Source of the DNA: Rhexocercosporidium sp. MPI-PUGE-AT-0058
Taxonomy: Eukaryota; Ascomycota; Leotiomycetes; Helotiales
Direction of reading: 5' to 3'
NCBI GenBank assembly: GCA_020746875.1
Contig: JAGTJL010000009.1
Location: forward strand, 1,240,001-1,304,000
DNA: 64,000 bases
The notes beneath the pieces were generated by a model. It made no database searches. It was not told the origin of the DNA and saw only the letters and a program-made list of their open reading frames with translations. A program made the position numbers and the translations under genes. This document shows positions 23,484-35,300 of this stretch, piece by piece (positions within the stretch are counted from its first letter, which is position 1; the number at the start of each line of letters is the position of its first letter).

Positions 23484-24464
23484 ATGGCGTCTAAGAGCTT
23501 GCAGAGCTTCTCAAGAAGCCTGAGAACTCTACGGACGTTTCCTTCGGGCGTGAAAGATCCATTAACAGTAAGGTTTCTTGGTCAGAAATGAATAGCCTTG
23601 CTAACTGAATCCACAGCAATGTCTGGCACCACGACTTTCGAGGTCAATGGCATCAGAGACTACGATGCCGTCGAATCTTACACAAGACTTTAATCCCACC
23701 TTTCTCGAAACGGCTGCAGACCCGATATATTCCCTCCCAGGTACGACTTGTACCATCCGAGTGAAGTCTCCATTCTAATCATAACAGACCCAACCATCCT
23801 CACAACCATCTACAAATTCCCTACGATGGAGCCCGTACGATTCGCGTCTTACGACAGCAAACATCTACATCTCCCACTCCGCCGAGATATCCTTCACCGC
23901 GCTGTGGTTTTTGAGGGCGATGCCACACGTCAAGGAACAGCAAGCACAAAGACCCGTTATGAAGTCCACGGATCCCATCGCAAGATCAGACCACAGAAGG
24001 GAAGCGGTAGAGCCCGTCTAGGTACGGCGCAATCTCCCATGCTGAAAGGAGGAGGGAAATCCTTCGGACCACATCCGCGAGACTTCGCTACAGGGTTACC
24101 GAGGAAGATGTATGATTTGGCTTGGAGAACAGCTTTGAGCTGGCGGTACAGAAGAGGGGAGTTGATTGTCTGTGAAGATGGCATGGACATCGAATACCCA
24201 AAGGCTCGATTCATCAAGCGAATCTTTTCGCATAATCACTGGGGCCAAGAGGATGGGAGGACACTTGTGATCACGAATGGCCACAGGAAGAATTTATCTA
24301 CGGCTTTGGAAACTGCCGGCGAGGATGGGAGGGTTCAATTGGTACATGAAGTTGATGTGAAGGATCTGCTGGAGTTGGGAAGAGTGGTTATCGAGAAGGG
24401 AGCTTTGGAGCAGATCTTGAAGGAGCATCAGAGCGACCTGGTGCCCAAGATTAGAAGTGTATGA
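23484..24464 (+). CDS. YML6: Mitochondrial large-subunit ribosomal protein uL4m
   Basis: Mitochondrial ribosomal protein L4, 294 residues, exons 23484-23567, 23617-23740 and 23788-24464 (introns 49 and 47 bases). The N terminus MASKSLQSFSRSLRTLR is a good matrix-targeting presequence. The body has the L4 core: RRDILHRAVVFEGDATRQGT, TKTRYEVHGSHRKIRPQKGS and the GRARLGTAQSPMLKGGGKSF loop that contacts rRNA in the family, then a C-terminal alpha/beta region (LVITNGHRKNLSTALETAG). It works in the large subunit exit-tunnel region. Paired head to head with mL38. Confidence 0.95.
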
Positions 24465-24785
24465 TAGGTTTCGTATCCGAGAGCTCCACGGGCTTTGTAT
24501 GTCTCTTGTACAATCAAATTCCTTTATCAGCTGATTTTTGAGTGGCTGTGTATCCTATCAATAGAGATGAATGGCAACAAGGTTACTTGAAATGTGTTTT
24601 TGACTGATAACTAGTGGCAAGTTGCGAAGGTCAGGAGCGCTTCTCCTTCAGAAATTTCTGACTGTACAACAGGAAATTCTGCCATTCCTCATATACGTCC
24701 GACGAAAAAATATCTTCAGAAATTATGGAACATTGAGCGGCAACCACATTGGTAGATTTTGATTATCATGATTCCAAGCCCCTAC
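24465..24785. other. Intergenic region
   Basis: About 320 bases between the convergent 3' ends of uL4m and the GMC relic. Nothing identifiable. Confidence 0.5.
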
Positions 24786-26640
24786 TTACAGGCCTGATTT
24801 AATGATACCCGCCGCCTTCTCGACAATGGCATACACCAAAGTCTATAGGTTACGCTACGCATCAACAACCCTCAACAACCCCTTCACGCCATACACCCTC
24901 AACTCATTATCGACCACTCCTCCATCCTCCAACGGTAACATAGCACATGTTCTCATAGGATGATACGTGGTCTTCGCGGGCTTCGTCAAATACTCCCTAG
25001 CAGTCACGTCTCGACATTACCGCTTTTCGTGAACTTTCTCTCATGTTCCAAGACATGGGAGGATAGTGGTGCTGTACGGATAGCGTTCTCGGCATACATT
25101 ACCGAGCGAGCGAGCGAGGAGCTCCCTATCCAGGGGGCGAGAGAGGTATTTCGGATCGATGATAGGTGCGGCCAAAGGATCCGGAGAGTCAATGTGGATA
25201 TTGCATCGAGAGAAAGGATGAATCAGCGCCATCACGATGGTATGACCACCTTCGTAATTTGCGGAAAGAGGACGAAGGCAGCTGTGTACTTTGTAGGATC
25301 AGGAATTGAGTTGAGGCACCTTCTGGCCCGTTGAGCAGATGCCGGGTGAGCCGCTGTCGGTTGGAGAGCGAGTCCGACTCGCTCGGCGAGATGACTTGAA
25401 AGGAAATCCTTGACTGCGGATAATAAATCCGCCAGAGAGACAAAAGCACTTGTCCCGATGAACTTCGACCAGGGTCCCGAAGCTTTTTTGATATGTTCTT
25501 CCATTGCCTGCTTTCACTAGGACAGGGTCCGAGAAAATAGGAACCTCTGCATGGACAGGGGGAATGGCAGGATGGTCATGATATGGCCCTGCAAACTTTT
25601 GCCAACGTTCTCGTTCACAACAACGGGGCTTGATGTCATGCTGATTGAGAATATCCGCTGAACTGAGTCCAGATAACCCCAGTATTTGTGGTGACTGCAT
25701 GGTGCCTGCGCTAGGTATCACCTCCATTCTGGCAGGGATGCTGTAGCTATTACGAGCGTGGATGAAAGCTGCACCTGAAGCTCGAGAACCTTCGAACAGA
25801 ATCCTGCTTGCGTGTGCTTGGGTTTGCACGTGGAGGTTGCTGCAACCTGAGACAGGGAGGTAGTATCCAGTCACTGAGTCACTTCTATCTGTCGTCCTAG
25901 GATCAACAGTTCGCGGGGATGGGGTATGCTCCTTTCGAAAATCCATTGACAGGATCAGTAAGAGCCGTATAAGTCCCAAAGATTTGAATGCTCTCACGAA
26001 GTCTCGTTCCAGTGGACCGAGATTCTTGTAAACGCCTATCTAAATGGGGCTATCGCTTTGGGCCAAGGACTTTGAACTGTCGTTGTGTCTAGCTCGAAGA
26101 GCTCTCTCATTTCCTTGATGGTTCGTTCCAAGTCTGGAACTTGTGCAAGTAAGGTCGGATATCCTTGGCACCCCATCCCATGTTACCGAGTTCTTCCCAT
26201 GTGTCAAGACGTGCGGTCGACGAGTAAGTTGTGATCATATAGTTGATTGCACTTGAAATCCTCAGAACCTTTCCTCTATTCTGGTCCTCGGTGCGGCTAC
26301 CAAGATATTCCTATTCAAAACTTGTCAGTGCCTTTTCTTCATCTTAACTCTTGCAATTCCCACCTGCGGTATCGTCTTGAATCTCCAGTCATACTCAGGA
26401 TTTCCCAGCATATTCGGTACCAAAGCTGGGACCTTGATGCGAAAGTCGTTCAGCTTTGCCTTTCCAGCTTCAACGACAGCGATAGGAGATTTGGATTCTC
26501 GGAATGGCGGTTGGCTAGCACTGAACCAACAGTCCCTCCTCCGATTATCACGAAGTCATAAGTACGGGACACGGATGTATCGATATCGGTGTTGTTGATT
26601 GCCTCTTCGGAGAGGGGCTCGATTGAGGTTGCTATCGCGC
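24786..26640 (-). pseudogene. Decayed GMC (glucose-methanol-choline) oxidoreductase gene
   Basis: Reading leftwards, the family landmarks are all present but scattered over frames. YDFVIIGGGTVGSVLANR (the FAD-binding GxGxxG) near 26560 breaks by a frameshift near 26480 before PIAVVEAGKAKLNDFRIKVP. The GMC signature appears as RGKVLRISSAINYM, with the usual two glycines lost, near 26270. The central ASRILFEGSRASGAAFIHAR and SAGTMQSPQILGLSG lie in one frame of about 230 codons. The C terminus HPMRTCAMLPLEDGGVVDNE and GLLRVVDA near 24860-25000 ends at an in-frame TAG (24856-24858), and a residual VYAIVEKAAGIIKSGL reaches TAA at 24786. Several frameshifts plus loss of signature residues make a functional enzyme unlikely. 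The 5' limit is approximate. Confidence 0.85.
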
Positions 26641-29600
26641 TAGAAATCTTGTGATGTATTGCTTTCGAATGAGCTTTGGTGTTCGATTGTCTTGTTCTGC
26701 GTTTTTCTGGGAGCTCTGGGAATCATGGTGACAGATATACCGCGCGGACTCTACCTGCGATGTCTTTACGTGTCTCTACACTTAATTAATTCCAGTTTAT
26801 TTGCCTTCAATATCGGAGGAATGCTTATTCTTCTCATCGCTGCTCCACGATTACGGGACAATTCGCAACATTTGCGTATGTCAACTTCGAGAGTCTCTCT
26901 CTTAAGCAGATGGCAAGACGAGCTGACGAACGCCGCATCATGCATTTATTGGATTACCACCACTAGAACCAATGAGGGCTTTAGGACTATCAATTTATCG
27001 GCCAAGACTCGGTAGTAATAGCCTACTACGCAAAGAAATATCTACTCCGTATAGACCAAAGCCAGGTACCATTCCCTTCGCCCGTAGTAATCGATACCTA
27101 GCGCCCTGCAGCTTACCAGAGCTTTGGTTCGTCGTATCAATCAACACTGTGGAAGATGAGGGATACTGTCTTATGGTCGTACAACAAGTGGTACCTTTAT
27201 AGTATAAAAACCACCTCCTCGCATTATTATTGCTGATTCAAGATAGAATAGTTGTGATCAATAGGTGGGGAAGGGGCTTGCTCGCTTGCTAAGAACCAGA
27301 GCCCCCCCCAATGGATTCGGCTCGGCTCGGCTCGGCCCTTTCGCCTCGTGCTCGAGATCTGAAGGAAGAACATGATCGATTTCATCCCGAGATTGTTCTC
27401 TGCTCAGATGAGGAGGACGGTGATTGATATGGTAGCTTCCTCTTAAGCGTCTGATACCGGTGTTCCACCTTTATATTCCCTGGTAGCTACCAGTTCAGGT
27501 GCTGACAGTCAACTAGAAAATCCACCTCAACCTAGTTTTTGTACTCGTCGTTTATTTCGTCATTGTCAAAACACAGGATGAAACTACCAACTTCCGGAAT
27601 CAACCAGGTTCACCACATCAAAATAGAGAGAACATTTCAGCAGAGTATAACAAACGCAACCTTCAGATTGTCATGGATCCTCATTCTGGAAGGGAAATTT
27701 ATACAATGAACATCGCATTCTCTTCTCTATTTGGTTCCCACAGACGGCGCCGGGAAGCCTCCGTCAAGCTAGCCTTACGATTTCACCCTCCTGTCATCCC
27801 TGCGATAAAGATGAACAACACCACACCTCCGACGTCTCTCCTCGAAGCGCCTCACTCACGACTACTCCCTCCTCGGCGCCTATCCATCACATCCCATCAT
27901 CAACACTCTATCCAGTTACTCAGCAATCTTAAGCGGTTCTTCCCATCCGTGAGTTTTTTTCTCTGCGTAGAGTAAGTACGTGTATCCAGTCGTGTAACCC
28001 ATAGTCTTAAGCGAAAAGCCAATACATCATCCTATTATTCATCCCTGTTTTCCCTCTTTTAACAGTAAGACAACAATACGAGCGGGGTCGGGCTGGGCCG
28101 CAGCCGGGGCTTGTTTGTTTCTACAGTTTGCAATATTGAGTCACGTCACCCTATTGAATGACCAGTAATCCATCGATTCTCACTTTAATGTTATGTATGG
28201 GCTTGCCCCACCCGCGCTCGCTGGACTTTTGGATTTGGGTCTGTTGTACAAACTTTATCCTAGACTTTTCCCTCTCTCTGACCTTTCGATGCGACTGATG
28301 ACCGATATTTGGAGTGATTCTGCTACTTTTTGAACGTTTTGTGACTATATTTGAGGCTTAGTCGAAACACAACTGGCCTTGGATGTGTTGGTTAGAAAAG
28401 AGAGTTTGTCAACAATACCATCGCTTTCCCTTCTGTTCTTGATATGGCATCATTCCGAGAGGTGCGATCCCACTATCCGTAGAAATGGACTTGTGCCTCA
28501 TCGACGAGCTCAATGAGATCTTCTATCCTTCGGAACCGTGCACCGAATCCGAATAGAGACACACAAGCCTCATCATGTACCAATGCCAGTTTGAACAAGC
28601 GATCCGACAACGACATGGAGCAGGAAAGATACTCGATTTGATCTTTCCTTGCCAAAAGTGACGACTTAATCCATCGAAGTATCAAGGAAGAACAGTCGGT
28701 ACCGTTCTCTCCATCCATCTTCATCACTACCCCCCCATCACAACGCGACTAACAAGCTCAAACACGCAAACACAATCTGAACGACGGAACCTTCCAAGTA
28801 AGCCTCTCCTTCCCGAACCAGTCAGAGAGCAAATATATAGTTTTTGGTTGGACTCCAATCCAATCCAATCCAAGTCATTTTCACGTACGACCGCGGACTC
28901 GGACTTAGATCCCTCTTGATCGCCACGATTCCAGTCTTGCTTGCCATACCATACCATGCCAAATACCAAGATATACCATACCATTAAGGTGACAGGAGGG
29001 AAAAAGCGGGAAAAGATGTGGGCGGGCATCGAGTCAGAAGAAGAAAGCAAAAAGGTTAATCAATACAAATTTCCCGTCAATATCCTGTTACCCATCCCCA
29101 TCCCCATCCAAGTCGCCCTCGAACATCATCTGTCGTCCCTTCATTCACGGTCTATCTTCTGGCGAACCAGCCCCCGCCCTACTATAAACAACAAGATAAT
29201 AAGTTCGTAAGTCAACAGTCCAGCAGGCGAGAGATACTATCGACGCGATGTATACCATCACGAACACTATCCCGGATATACAATTAACTCAGCAGTGAGC
29301 TTCACCTCCTCGCTACTTAGCTACTTACGTATCAACATCGACGTCAACAAACAACTCGCTCGATACCTACACACCAATTCCGATCCGAAGAACCGAAGTC
29401 AAGACCGCCACTTCGTGACACCCATCCAGCCATCCACCAATCCACTCACCCTCCATACTACTCCAGATGCAGACGCAGACTCGGACTCGGACTCAAACCT
29501 CAGATTCAGATCTCAGACTCAGATCCGGCTTCGGGTTCCGGATCCGAATCCCGCTTCCGATTATGATCTATCTAACTATCTTATTTACAAAACAACCGCA

Positions 29601-29780
29601 TCCCCGGTATGAACGATACTAAATAAGTATCTATCCCACCCATCCCATCCCATCCCGTCCCACCGCTTCCCTTCCCTGCTATAAGGCGACGCCAAGAACA
29701 CCAAGGCCTCTATCACTACCTACCACCTACCTCTCTACCTCTAACGTCACAGAAAAAAATTCCTAGCATCGCCACAGCAG

Positions 29781-29810
29781 CACATCACATCACATCACAT
29801 CACATCACAT
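29781..29810. repeat. CACAT pentanucleotide microsatellite, 6 copies
   Basis: Six perfect tandem copies of CACAT, directly visible, within low-complexity intergenic DNA downstream of the bZIP gene. Confidence 0.95.
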
Positions 29811-30033
29811 CCTATCCTTATATATGGCACGCCACACATCAATCTTAAGTACGAACTCACACACCCACACCACACACAATCACACACTCTCTCTCATTCT
29901 CACCTTGAAGTCTGTCGCTGCCTTCATCAAGTCAACTCGAGATCCTATTTCGATACATTGTTATGTATTGTTTTGTTCCAAATCGATTGCCGAAGGAAAT
30001 CATCACAACAAAAAGCTGCACCCCAAGCCCAAG

Positions 30034-30045
30034 CCCGGGCCCGGG
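30034..30045. repeat. GC-rich palindrome
   Basis: CCCGGGCCCGGG reads the same on both strands and sits inside a longer run of CCCAAGCCC/GGGCCC blocks (about 30020-30050). It could form a hairpin; no function is implied. Confidence 0.8.
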
Positions 30046-30435
30046 CCCAAGCTGAAGCCGACCTACGCCAGCCAACAAGTTCCACGTATATTTTAGAAAC
30101 AAACTTTTTTCCCATTAGGTAGTACAACAGCAGCACGAACGACAAATCGTACCGTCAAGCAGTTAAGCAAGCAAGCATACTTTTCGCCCCGCCTCAGTAT
30201 TATAGCTAAATATACATGCCAGTACCGAAGACTTCAAACGCCAGGTTGTTCAGTCCCCACCCACCACCATCCTTCAATGCGACCGTTACGGGCGTTTACC
30301 CATTATCATCAATTGACGTCCAGCCACGAGGGCGAAGCATACGTCAACTCTCATGGTACAGAGAGGTGGGATATCGAGAAGTTTTCTTCCTCCGAACCGA
30401 CTTCAATCTTCGATGAGTCGAGCCGATTGGCATGA

Positions 30436-31866
30436 CTAGTTGTTGCCAGAATCATGTTGCAGATGTGTAAGAAGTGCAAATACGGCGTCTGCGCCTTCTA
30501 TCGACTCCCGCGAAGAACGAAATATTTCCGGTGGGTAAGCTGAATTATCAATAGCTTCATCCTCGACTGGTGGGGAATATTTCTTAGAGCCTGGGGGACT
30601 GTTAAAATCGACAGCGGAGTCGGGTTGTTTGGAGGAGGCGCTGGATCCTTTCCGAGACATGTTGACATCGTTTGCGACATCAGTGTCGATTTTGTGGGCG
30701 GCATAAGAGTCTGCGCGGGTCATTACGTGGCTTCCCATTCCACTGGATCCAGGGCTCATCTGTTTTGACTGGCCATCCGTGGTCACTTCAGCGTACGAGT
30801 CCGGCCTGGCCATGGACAAGTTCTCTGAGTGGTATGCCGAGCTTTGTGGTGGTGACATCCCCGGACTCTGGCCATCTTGCATGGATTCTGGACCGTCTGG
30901 CAGAGAGCCTTGTTGGACATATCCCCCATATGACTTTTGCATAACGAGTTCTGGAGAGATCTGGGCTCGTCTTTCGTTGCACATGTCAATCTGGGTTTGG
31001 AGCTTGGCAGCGGTTTTCATGATTGTCTCTAACCCTGTCCTGGCTAGAGTCTTGTATTCATTGGAAAGACAGGTACTCTCTATTTCGAGAGCGAGATTCT
31101 GGAACGACTCCAATTCATCTTGTACAGACGCAACCTTAGTCCAGACGATGTGGTTGTCCTGACGTTCCTTGCTCATCTGGTCTTTCTTCTGGGCTTCGGT
31201 GAGTTTCTTTTTCTGCCGACATTTCTGTGCAGCATCTCGGTTCCGCTGAAGGTGGTTCTCTCTCTTGATCGCCAGCTCTTCTGCTGTCCGCACCTTCTTC
31301 CTCGCACCTCGCCGCCTCTTTGGCTTAGGCTCCTCACCATTTTCAGGATTTGTCGTGGCTCTCTTCTGACCTGCTGGAGGAGCTGAAGGGGCAAGTCCAC
31401 TTTCCTGCCTTTCGGTTTCTCGTTGTGCTTGTACAGTTACCGATTGCAACTCTGATTGACCTTGTGGGAGAACCGTTCGTGGCAAAGCATCTGCTAGAAA
31501 GCCGCTGTTGGCAGTCACGAGCCGAGCTGCTGGAACCAGCGTTTCTTCCGGGACCAAGGTGAAATTGGACATGCTATTTGTAAGGTTGGGAAATGGATAT
31601 TCGCTGCCACTGACGAAATCGCCTGGCATGTCTGTTCTGCTCTGTCGCAAATCGCCTTGGATATTCGACAACATTGTTTGTGGATTGTTGACCGGGAAAT
31701 TGGCCGTGGTGGTTTGGGAGTTCCCAATTGGAGGAGTGAAGTTCAGCATGTTACTGAAGTCGAAATCTGAAGCGTTGAAGAAACTTGGTGTGAGAAGCAT
31801 ATCGTTGGAATATGGGTTGCCATTGAGAGGGTTGCCAGCATAGTCGAAAGCCGTGGCGTACTCCAT
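30436..31866 (-). CDS. bZIP transcription factor, ATF/CREB-like
   Basis: Single-exon gene of 476 residues. The basic region at about residues 201-221 (KRENHLQRNRDAAQKCRQKK) has the invariant N-x7-R spacing (N209, R217) and is preceded by a Lys/Arg-rich nuclear-localisation stretch (KPKRRRGARKKVR). A leucine-zipper-like helix follows, with fewer leucines than usual (VASVQDELESFQNLALEIES). The N-terminal 150 residues are rich in Asn, Phe, Pro and Thr, as in activation domains. The C terminus is Ser/Pro-rich with possible MAPK sites. The NRDAAQKCR core is the ATF/CREB type, family members of which control stress and development in moulds. The ATG at 31866 is the first in frame after an upstream non-ATG extension. 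Very long flanks on both sides suggest complex regulation. Confidence 0.9.
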   Translation of the reverse strand: MEYATAFDYAGNPLNGNPYSNDMLLTPSFFNASDFDFSNMLNFTPPIGNSQTTTANFPVNNPQTMLSNIQGDLRQSRTDMPGDFVSGSEYPFPNLTNSMSNFTLVPEETLVPAARLVTANSGFLADALPRTVLPQGQSELQSVTVQAQRETERQESGLAPSAPPAGQKRATTNPENGEEPKPKRRRGARKKVRTAEELAIKRENHLQRNRDAAQKCRQKKKLTEAQKKDQMSKERQDNHIVWTKVASVQDELESFQNLALEIESTCLSNEYKTLARTGLETIMKTAAKLQTQIDMCNERRAQISPELVMQKSYGGYVQQGSLPDGPESMQDGQSPGMSPPQSSAYHSENLSMARPDSYAEVTTDGQSKQMSPGSSGMGSHVMTRADSYAAHKIDTDVANDVNMSRKGSSASSKQPDSAVDFNSPPGSKKYSPPVEDEAIDNSAYPPEIFRSSRESIEGADAVFALLTHLQHDSGNN

Positions 31867-34800
31867 CGTGATTGATTTCAGATGCAGTAAGGATCTAAGG
31901 TGTTGAAGTGACGAATCCAGACCAGTAGGGCTATCGCAGGTATGTGAATCTTGTATTTGGTGCGTCACGTTCTAGGCTCGACCTAGAAAGTTGAATGTTT
32001 GTTCACCTCGGGTACCAAAATCGAAGTCGTGTTCTGGATGCCGGGATCCACTTGATGGAGTTTGGCTGTATTGCACCACCAAAAGTTTGTCCTATGTTTC
32101 TGCTTCCCCACTTGAGACTGGGATCAACTGCCTGCTATCGCGTTCGAAACTTCTCAGGCGCGAGAAGACTGTATATTTCGTTGGTCGGGTGGAGGTTCCA
32201 AGGCCTGCGCGGACACAGTTGGTGTGCTGGGTGGGGGTGAGAGGGCAATATCGGAGCTGGCGCAACGCAGCAAAGGTACACTCCCAAGAGTGAGAGTGTA
32301 GCTGCAGGATTTAGAGTTGAAGTCAACACGTTGGAGCTTGGTGATGCATCGATTTAGCCACAGTTCTTCTTTTGCAGGATAAGATAGGTGTTGTTGACGT
32401 GGGTCATTCCTTACCTCTGGGAACACCTAAAAGTGCAGCCCCACAAACCAAGATAGTAGTGTGTCTCAATTGTGGCGGTTCAGATCGAGGTTGAAGATGC
32501 CAATCGACAATCGTTACCGTTGATATTGTTGTTTGTTTGTTTGTTTGTTGCTTGCGAGCGAGCGAGAGACAGGAACAAGAGGATTTGTAGACTGGACAAA
32601 GAGGGCCAGGAGAAGGTCGTTGCGGGGTGGCGAGCACTCTTTGCAAGAGAAGAGGGATGGGAAAGATAGAGTTTAACGGCCTGGGGACTAGACTAAGTAG
32701 CATGCAGCCGGCTGCTTCTTCCTTGCTAGTCCTCGTCGTCCAGCTAGGCAGGGCAGGCACGGTTGTATAGAATAGTGAGTCGAGGAGTAGGAGTAGTGGT
32801 AGTGGTAGCTGTAGTCGTACCTAGCACAGTAGGAGCACCTAGGTAGGAGGAGTAGGAGGTAGTCGTACCCGGCAATGGTCCTAACTAGCAGTCGTGGTGT
32901 TCCCCGGCTTGCCTAGGCGGCTTCAATCGGCCTCACTGCTATTGATCGGGTTTGGGATTTGGTTGTTTGCTTCTCCAGGTGGATCCAGTACCAAGCAAGA
33001 AGAACTGTACGGAGGGAGTATTCAGCACAAGTGGATGATATTGGAGAGTTGCCCGCGATGGTGGTAAGCAGATTTAAAGGTTTGAGAAAAGAAGAAACAA
33101 GTCGAAGATCACACGCATCCCGAGAAATCGGCGAAGGAAACACAAGGTTGATCTGAAGCTTGATGAAGATGCTAGAAGATGCCGTGCGTGGTTGGTATGT
33201 AGCTTCTTCAACCAAGAAAATGACGCTGGGGCGGGGGGGGGGGGGGGGGGGCATACCTTGACACAGTTGAGTGGTAGTGGTGGAGTGGTGGTGCAGGGAG
33301 GGGGAGGAGCAGGAGCTACAGGGGAGCAGGTGCAGGTGCAGGGCGGGCCTGGGCTGGAATGAAATGGGCTGGGCTGGGTCCAGAGCTTCACCCAGAGCAT
33401 AGGGCGGCACTGGACTTACTTACTTTGACACAAGCATTTACCAAGTCCAAAGTAGGTGACTAAAGGAGAGATTCAGTAGGGGGGTAGGTATTTGTAGAAT
33501 AGGCTTTGGTGAAGGAGTAGGCAGATATTAAAACATTGCCACATTGTGCTTGGGAAGTTAATGCAAAATGCTATCACAGCATTGTCACAACACGCTACGA
33601 TGCTTACCACGGCGGGTTCTAGCTGTACTACAATAGCAGGCAGGCAGGTCGATAAACACCCCCGACTGGTTCTAATGAGGACCAGTACTTACTTCTGTGC
33701 ATCAACTCATATGCATGCCTGTGGGAGAGAAGTTCATCTCACTCCTCCACACAAGACTCACTTGCCAGTCTGCCAGTCAGAGAAAAGACCTGCAAACAAC
33801 AACCAACAAAATACCAGGCAAGGCAATAACACACTAGGCCTAAAACACAGTCCTGCAGGCGTTGAAGAGATTTCAACAGCTGGGCCTAGGCAAGCTCCTA
33901 GCTAGCAAGGAGTGTCCTCTCCTCCTCTCCTCCCCCGCTCCACTCAGCAGCCCACACTGACATCAAGTCCGCCCTCCCCGCTAGGATCGCTCGCATGAAA
34001 AGTGGGGAATGAGCAACATGGGATTCTGAAAATTCCCATCCCTGGTGGCGACCCAATCAGTATCCGGACGTGCGTTCGCGCTTTGTCGCCGCGGACCATA
34101 TGCTCCGGAAACAGGGCAGAGCTTTTTATTGTGGTCTTTTTCTTTTGTACGACTTGCTGCTTTGATTGAAACGAGCCCGGTACTGCAGAGACGTGGACAG
34201 GGGAAGGCGGAGAGAACAAATGAGAATCGATCCTTGCGTGACTTTAAACTCCGGATCTTCTGATGATAGGAAGAAGAGGGTACTGTACAGTACAGTAAGA
34301 AGCGGACGGACGTGCGTCGATGGGGTGGTGACGTTTGTGAGTTGAGAATACTTATCAACGGATGAAATCTCCTTCTTCTCTTCAAGACGGGGAGGCGGAC
34401 TCGCAACCGCCAAGGCATATCGAGACGACGACTTCACACTCCGCGAAAACCGAACAAATTGGCGTACCATACTCACCCACCAGCAACAAACGCCACATCA
34501 ACCAGATTTATTTTCCAATCCATCAATTCCACAGTACAACGGGCTTGCGTCAGTCGGTCCCTCATTCGAAGATCTCGAATTCACAAAAGGGGGAGAAAAA
34601 AAGAACAGCGAACCAAACGTGACCAAGTTTGACCTGATTAATTTGAGCAGAGAACCAATCGCTACCAGCTAAACTGTCATCCGAGTTCTCTCAACCTCCC
34701 AAGTCGAGGTTGGGATACAGAGGATCAGCACCTTCCTCACTCCATCTATCACACTGCCAAGGAACACATTCCTCACAAATACCGAACCACAAAATTAACA

Positions 34801-35300
34801 GGATGCATAAGTACAAAGTTTAATGTCATATTGCATAAACGAAACTCTCAACCGTGTCTGAGGCGATCTACAATCGTGACGCGTAAAGGGAGAGGGGTTG
34901 TCAGCTCATGATGGGCCTCTGGAATCGGAAAGTGATCGTCGAGTTGCAGACATACTTCGTATATAACTAGGTTCAGAAAGAACCTGATCTGAAAGTGGAG
35001 AGAGAATCCTCAGTACAGATCTCGATGCCGATTCTTGCCCGAGCCTCATTGATCCATTCTTTCCGGGCTGTGAAATAAAGCTCGTGGGTTCCAACAAATC
35101 TTCTTCGCTTTCGATACAGCGTTGTTCTTCGCCTCCCTTATTTTGACTTTCAATGTCACAACTTCACACCTAATTAAATCTTGACCTCGCCCAAACAATT
35201 ACCGAGACTCAAATCCAGTCCAATAACTTTTGGTTAATGGATAAAGTGGTCAGATTGAAGCAGTAGTCTGCAAAATCATACAAGCATTCTCTTTTCCACT
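31867..35300. other. Long upstream region of the bZIP gene
   Basis: About 3.4 kb without a recognisable protein gene. It contains a TGACG-type half site in GCGTCACGT near 31962-31970, GTTT tetramers at about 32530-32550, AGTAGG/GGTAGT-rich simple sequence at 32770-32880 and a long G tract. Probably promoter plus a long leader; that is inference. Confidence 0.55.
33233..33251. repeat. Poly-G tract, 19 bases
   Basis: Nineteen consecutive Gs on the + strand, next to AC/GT- and GGTGG-rich sequence. It is visible directly, although the exact length in homopolymers is prone to sequencing error. It could form a G-quadruplex. Confidence 0.85.

Larger units (their letters stand above)
26641..30435. 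other. Gene-poor region with low-complexity sequence
   Basis: About 3.8 kb without a recognisable gene. Contents seen: GGCTC/GGCTCGGC repeats near 27318-27340, a CACAT pentamer array at 29781-29810, degenerate GACTCG/GACTCA hexamers at about 29465-29550, TACCATACCA-rich sequence at 28945-28985, and a GC palindrome at 30034-30045. An 80-codon minus-strand frame at 28473-28727 cannot be assigned. Confidence 0.6.

Noticed and set aside
26659..27015. Hydrophobic 118-codon + strand frame
   Set aside because: Looks membrane-like only because of AT-rich codons; begins at TTG and no family is recognised.
28473..28727. 84-codon minus-strand frame with protein-like composition
   Set aside because: No family resemblance, no supporting neighbour and no clear promoter; chance frame more likely.
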